A stretch of 17,687 nt of DNA, from assembly GCA_025453855.1 (NCBI GenBank), contig JALOPO010000004.1:1-17687 (forward strand). The letters run 5' to 3'. The stretch is from Gemmatimonadaceae bacterium (GTDB lineage: Bacteria > Gemmatimonadota > Gemmatimonadetes > Gemmatimonadales > Gemmatimonadaceae). Position 1 is the first letter of the stretch. Each line of letters begins with the position of its first letter. Under the pieces are notes generated by a model that was given only the letters and a program-made list of their open reading frames with translations, had not been told where the DNA came from and did no database searches. A program made the translations under genes and the position numbers. Shown here piece by piece: positions 15,092 through 17,687 of the stretch.

Positions 15092-15264
15092 GAGGGGGGA
15101 CGAACGACAAACGGCGCGGCCTCCGGAACGGAGCCCACGCCGCGACGCGTCGCCCATGGGTGGCGACGCCCCGTAGCACCTGGACTCCAGCAGCACACCC
15201 CGCACCAGCGGGGGCCGAAGGGTGGACGCCGGCTGCCGCCGACGCCGCTTGGCCGAGTTGTGAC
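15080..15264 (-). promoter_or_regulatory. Structured 5' leader of the infC-rpmI-rplT operon
   Basis: About 185 nt lie between the predicted transcription start and infC, long for a simple 5' UTR. Perfect hairpins are visible: CCCCGC/GCGGGG with a TGGT loop (15213-15198); GCGTCGCC/GGCGACGC with a 7-nt loop (15169-15147); and CTCCG/CGGAG with a TTC loop (15133-15121) extended by GCGGC/GCCGC (15143-15139 with 15120-15116). The CTCCG arm can pair instead with the infC ribosome site. Known infC or L20 leaders in other bacteria regulate by L20 binding or attenuation; a similar role here is inferred and no known leader fold was identified. Confidence 0.5.
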
Positions 15265-15270
15265 CGGGAG

Positions 15271-15299
15271 AACCTAGGTCCCCGGGTGCGGCGAGTCAA
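15271..15299 (-). promoter_or_regulatory. Sigma-70-like promoter for infC-rpmI-rplT
   Basis: TTGACT (15299-15294) and TAGGTT (15276-15271) are separated by exactly 17 bp. The -35 matches consensus at five of six positions, and the -10 keeps the key first T, second A and last T. Transcription would start near 15264. It is placed immediately upstream of the operon with no coding sequence between. Confidence 0.6.
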
Positions 15300-15360
15300 C
15301 CGGCGGCCGGCTCATTACTCCCTGCCTGCGCTCGGCGGCGGCGGCGGGCGGCGGGGCCCG

Positions 15361-15466
15361 GCCTCCGTGGGCGGAGAGCCTCCGTGACGCAGAGGGTTCG
15401 GTGCATCGTGGCGATCCCCGCGGCCTCTCCGGGTGGCCGGTGGGATCCTCGGCTGCGCAAGGTCGC
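15361..15466 (+). repeat. Left arm of the inverted repeat
   Basis: The outer end is GCCTCCG and the inner end CGCAAGGTCGC. The best conserved blocks against the other arm are ACGCAGAGGGT (15387-15397), TGGCCGGTGGGA (15434-15445) and CGCAAGGTCGC (15456-15466). The block 15415-15433 is the most diverged. Confidence 0.75.
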
Positions 15467-15609
15467 GAAGGAACGGCTGCACACTCGGCGCCGACAGCGG
15501 TGGCGGTGCACGTCGCAGCTCGCCGCGCCACGGAGCAAGAAAAGCCCCTTGTGATCGTCCCGCACGCGCGGCTGCGCCCGCCCGCCACGGCAGCTGACCT
15601 GCGCCCTCT

Positions 15610-15715
15610 GCGACCTTGCGAAGCCGACGGTCCCACCGGCCATGCGGACGCATTGCGCGAATCCTCCCGACGCACGGCACCCTCTGCGTTGCGGAAGCCC
15701 CCCGCCCTCGGAGGC
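15610..15715 (-). repeat. Right arm of the inverted repeat
   Basis: Read on the minus strand this arm aligns without gaps to 15361-15466. It contains most of two same-strand copies of a smaller motif, CCCTCTGCG..TTGCG.AAGCC (15604-15625 and 15680-15699), so the element may have arisen from a shorter repeated unit. Confidence 0.75.
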
Positions 15716-15790
15716 TGCGCATCAGCAGTTCCGCGACAGGCTCGAACGCGCGGGAGGCGACCACCCGACACACCGGACGCGCGTGCGACC

Positions 15791-16669
15791 TCAGCGCAGC
15801 GTGTACGCCTTCCCGTCGTGCCGGATCTGGCCGAACGCGGTGTGCGCATCGTGCTCGAAGACGAGCGTCCACTGCTCGGCCTCGGCCTCGGCGAGCAGGG
15901 TCCGCTTGCTCTCCAGCGTCACCAGCGGCTCCACGTCGTAGCCCATGATCCACGGCAGCGGGAGATGGTGCGCCGTCGGCACCACGTCGCCCAGGAAGCA
16001 GAGCGTCTCGCCACCGTCACGCAGGAGCACCGACTGGTGGAACGGCGTGTGACCGGGCGTGGGGCGCACGCGGATCCCCGGCACCACCTCGACCTCGCCT
16101 TCCACCAGACGCCACCGCTCGGCCCGCGCGATCGGCTCGAAGTTGGCGCGGAAGTAGCTCGCGGCCGTGCGCTCGTTGGTGTGCGTCGCGTACTCGTACT
16201 CGCCGCGCTGCACCACGTAGGTCGCCGCCGGGAACGCTGCCGCCGCGCCGTCGGGTGTGCGGCGCGTGTTGCCGCCGGCGTGGTCGAAGTGGAGATGCGT
16301 GTTGATCACCCAGCGCACGTCGTGCGCCGTCACGCCCAGCGTCCGGAGGGCGGCGTGGAGCGCGATCTCGCCCGGCTCGCACCCCTCGGGCTCCTGCTCG
16401 ATGCCGTAGATGTCGTAGAACCTCGCATCCTCCTTGTCCCCCGCCCCGCTGTCGATGAGCACCAGGCCATCGGGGTGCTCCACGAGCAGGCAGCGCATCC
16501 CCATCGGGATGCGATTGCGCTCGTCGGCGGGAAGGCGACGCGACCAGAGCACCTTGGGGACGACGCCGAACATCGCGCCCCCATCGAGCTGCTGGCCGCC
16601 GGCCTGGATCGCATGCACGCGCCAGCGCCCGACGTGGCGCGACTCGACGAGAGGTCCGGGAAACGACAT
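15791..16669 (-). CDS. Metallo-beta-lactamase-fold hydrolase
   Basis: The 292-residue protein is a metallo-beta-lactamase-fold enzyme with a complete two-metal site: H125-x-H127-x-D129-H130 in NTHLHFDHAGG, H207 in TPGHTP, D228 in LGDVVP and H273 in FEHD. The fold covers thiol, lactone and phosphoester hydrolases; this member has an N-terminal GGAMFGVVPKVLW stretch seen in stand-alone hydrolases of the COG0491 type, which include lactonase-like enzymes. The substrate cannot be told from sequence. No signal peptide is seen, so it is likely cytoplasmic. The ATG at 16669 follows the exonuclease stop by 30 bp; the ribosome site is unclear. The gene is the last of its run before the inverted-repeat element. 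Confidence 0.9.
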   Translation of the reverse strand: MSFPGPLVESRHVGRWRVHAIQAGGQQLDGGAMFGVVPKVLWSRRLPADERNRIPMGMRCLLVEHPDGLVLIDSGAGDKEDARFYDIYGIEQEPEGCEPGEIALHAALRTLGVTAHDVRWVINTHLHFDHAGGNTRRTPDGAAAAFPAATYVVQRGEYEYATHTNERTAASYFRANFEPIARAERWRLVEGEVEVVPGIRVRPTPGHTPFHQSVLLRDGGETLCFLGDVVPTAHHLPLPWIMGYDVEPLVTLESKRTLLAEAEAEQWTLVFEHDAHTAFGQIRHDGKAYTLR

Positions 16670-16699
16670 GGGCGATGACGTGGCGGAGGTGAAGGGCCG

Positions 16700-17365
16700 T
16701 CAGGCCGCGTCGCCGGCGTCGCGCACCGGCCGCGGCATGGCACCGAGCGTCCGGCGCCGTCGCGCCGTGCCGCCATGATGGAAGCCGGCGAGGGCGCCCC
16801 AGGTGGTGATGTCGCGCGCCCGCGCGTCGCGCAGCAGGCCGAGGAGGACGTGCGCCGTCGCGTGCGCATCGCCGCCGGCACGATGCCGCACCTCGGGCGG
16901 GATCTCCACGCGATAGTGCCGTGCGACCGAGTCGAGGTTCCGGCGCGGGAGCTCGGGGACCAGCTTGCGCGCGAGGCGCACCGTGCAGAGCTGCTCGCCC
17001 TCGAGCTCGTGGCCGGTGGCGTGCTTCACCTCGTGCGAGACGAAGCGCCAGTCGAACGACGCGTTGTGCGCCACGAAGACGCGCCCCTCGAGGCGGCGCA
17101 CCACCTCGTCGGCGATGTCGGCGAAGCGCGGCTGGCCGCGCACCATCCCGTTCGTGATGCGCGTGATGCTGCTGATCATCGGCGGGATCGGGCGCTGCGG
17201 GTCGACGAGCGTCGCCCACTCGTCGACGATGGCACCGTCGCGCACGGTGACGATCGCGATCTCGGTGACGCGGTCGCCGACCTGCGGCCGCCCGCCCGTG
17301 GTCTCCACGTCGACCACCGCGTAGCTGAGCGCATCGAGCGTCACGCCGGCGTGCGCCGGCGGCAT
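16700..17365 (-). CDS. DEDDh 3'-5' exonuclease (DnaQ / Pol III epsilon-like)
   Basis: This is a DnaQ-type nuclease that removes nucleotides from 3' ends with two metal ions. All motifs are present: D19-x-E21 in VVDVETTG, the middle Asp in HNASFDWRF (D105), and the Exo III motif with His and Asp in HRAGGDAHAT. From ATG 17365 it is 221 residues, with a basic tail after the domain. GAGG lies eight nt upstream, so independent translation is possible; ATG 17419 in the same frame is another choice. However, the coding-like sequence upstream (17385-17636) is in another frame and looks like the protein's own N-terminal domain, so the original protein was probably longer. It could be a proofreading or repair nuclease rather than the replicative epsilon subunit. 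Confidence 0.85.
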   Translation of the reverse strand: MPPAHAGVTLDALSYAVVDVETTGGRPQVGDRVTEIAIVTVRDGAIVDEWATLVDPQRPIPPMISSITRITNGMVRGQPRFADIADEVVRRLEGRVFVAHNASFDWRFVSHEVKHATGHELEGEQLCTVRLARKLVPELPRRNLDSVARHYRVEIPPEVRHRAGGDAHATAHVLLGLLRDARARDITTWGALAGFHHGGTARRRRTLGAMPRPVRDAGDAA

Positions 17366-17384
17366 CCGCTCGGCCTCGCGCCGG

Positions 17385-17636
17385 CCACTGTCCGTCGGGT
17401 CCCTGCCGCATGTCGGCACGATCGCCGAGCATCGCCTGCACCAGCCGCTCGGCCGCGCCGTGCGAGGGCGAGTCGACGGCGAGCATCACCTGCGCGAGCT
17501 CACGCGCTGTGGCCGGCCCGAGTGCCAGGCGCGCGAGCGCGGCGCGCACCGGCCCCTCGTCGAGGCGCGCCAGTCGCAGTCCCGGCGTGCGCGACTCGGC
17601 CGCGCGGCGTTCGCCGTCGCGAGGGGACCGGCTCAC
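17385..17636 (-). pseudogene. Frameshifted N-terminal domain of the exonuclease gene
   Basis: About 84 codons with strong G/C third positions and a helix-rich, winged-helix-like sequence (LARLALGPATARELAQVML, then AAERLVQAMLGDRADMRQ and DGQW). The GTG at 17636 overlaps the preceding stop as GTGA. The frame then passes without a stop into a shadow of the exonuclease. Removing one C from GGCCGG near 17381-17386 would join DGQW directly to RREAERMPPAHAGVTLDALSY and the catalytic domain. I therefore read it as one gene broken by a one-base insertion or a sequence error. A short separate protein is less likely because no nearby stop exists. Confidence 0.55.
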
Positions 17637-17687
17637 TGCGCGTCGCGCGCCAGCGGCATCGTCATGCACCGCGGCCCGCCCCCGCCG
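17633..17687 (-). CDS. arcA: C-terminal end of an arginine deiminase-like enzyme (partial)
   Basis: Only the last 17 codons are in the window: GGGGPRCMTMPLARDAQ and a TGA stop. The pattern GG-P-R-C-M-S/T-M-P-L-x-R is the C-terminus of arginine deiminases, and its Cys is the nucleophile that attacks arginine to give citrulline and ammonia. The rest of the gene lies beyond the right edge. The short length limits certainty; another guanidino-modifying enzyme is possible. Its stop overlaps the next start by 4 bp. Confidence 0.6.
   Translation of the reverse strand, partial: GGGGPRCMTMPLARDAQ

Larger units (their letters stand above)
15361..15715. repeat. Long inverted-repeat element (MITE-like or large palindrome)
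   Basis: Two 106-bp arms in opposite orientation flank a 143-bp centre (15467-15609). Aligned without gaps, the left arm and the reverse complement of the right arm match at 81 of 106 positions (76%), far above chance even at this GC content. Neither strand shows a credible gene. No target-site duplication was recognised at the outer ends. The element fills most of the gene-free stretch 15300-15790; the flanks 15301-15360 and 15716-15790 show nothing further. It may be a non-autonomous mobile or REP-like repeat, or a folded RNA region between the hydrolase gene and the infC promoter. Confidence 0.75.

Noticed and set aside
15716..15790. tRNA-like GGCTCGAAC near 15742
   Set aside because: It cannot be built into a cloverleaf with matching arms.
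15274..15953. Open frames on both strands through the inverted-repeat element
   Set aside because: Arg/Ala/Pro-rich translations with no motif, crossing the repeat arms, the infC promoter and the end of the hydrolase gene.
16017..17669. A 550-codon minus-strand open frame across the exonuclease and hydrolase genes
   Set aside because: Only its first part is coding in character; the rest is an out-of-frame reading of the exonuclease and hydrolase. It is the product of the probable frameshift.
1..17687. CRISPR array, prophage, toxin-antitoxin or defence island
   Set aside because: No regular short repeats, integrase, phage or defence genes were found; the region is core genome apart from the inverted-repeat element.

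Overview
The window is a GC-rich (roughly 70%) bacterial chromosome segment in which every supported gene lies on the minus strand, so transcription runs from high to low coordinates. The gene content is almost entirely conserved housekeeping. Base composition, protein style and gene order would fit Gemmatimonadota or a similar GC-rich phylum; that assignment is an inference from general knowledge and was not tested by a search.

In transcription order: (1) At the right edge lie the last 17 codons of an arginine deiminase-like gene, with the catalytic-cysteine motif. Its stop overlaps, as GTGA, the start of a DEDDh (DnaQ-type) exonuclease gene whose N-terminal part and catalytic part are in different frames, suggesting a one-base frameshift near 17380-17387. 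A metallo-beta-lactamase-fold hydrolase follows. (2) A 491-bp gene-free stretch (15300-15790) holds a long imperfect inverted repeat: two 106-bp arms, 76% identical without gaps, around a 143-bp centre. It resembles a non-autonomous palindromic or MITE-like element. (3) A good promoter (TTGACT-17-TAGGTT) leads into a structured leader of about 185 nt and the infC-rpmI-rplT operon; infC appears to start at AUU. A 12-bp GC stem after rplT may end this unit. (4) pheS-pheT, a small coiled-coil gene and zapA follow. (5) A 227-bp zapA-rny gap has RNA-like folding and could hold a small RNA (6S RNA lies beside zapA in many bacteria) or simply a regulated rny 5' UTR. (6) rny-folD-xseA-xseB-ispA form a tight run, then dxs-nadK-recN after a 129-bp gap. 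Most junctions overlap or nearly touch, which suggests translational coupling.

Functionally the window joins translation (IF3, L35, L20, PheRS), cell division (ZapA and a possible partner), RNA decay (RNase Y), one-carbon metabolism (FolD), DNA repair (exonuclease VII, RecN, the DnaQ-like nuclease), the start of isoprenoid synthesis (Dxs, IspA) and NADP supply (NadK). No CRISPR array, tRNA, rRNA, prophage or recognisable defence system was seen. The most interesting points are non-coding or at residue level: the inverted-repeat element, the infC leader with a sequence complementary to the infC Shine-Dalgarno, the AUU start, the broken exonuclease frame, and a PheS motif 3 in which the usual Glu before the invariant Arg is Ala.
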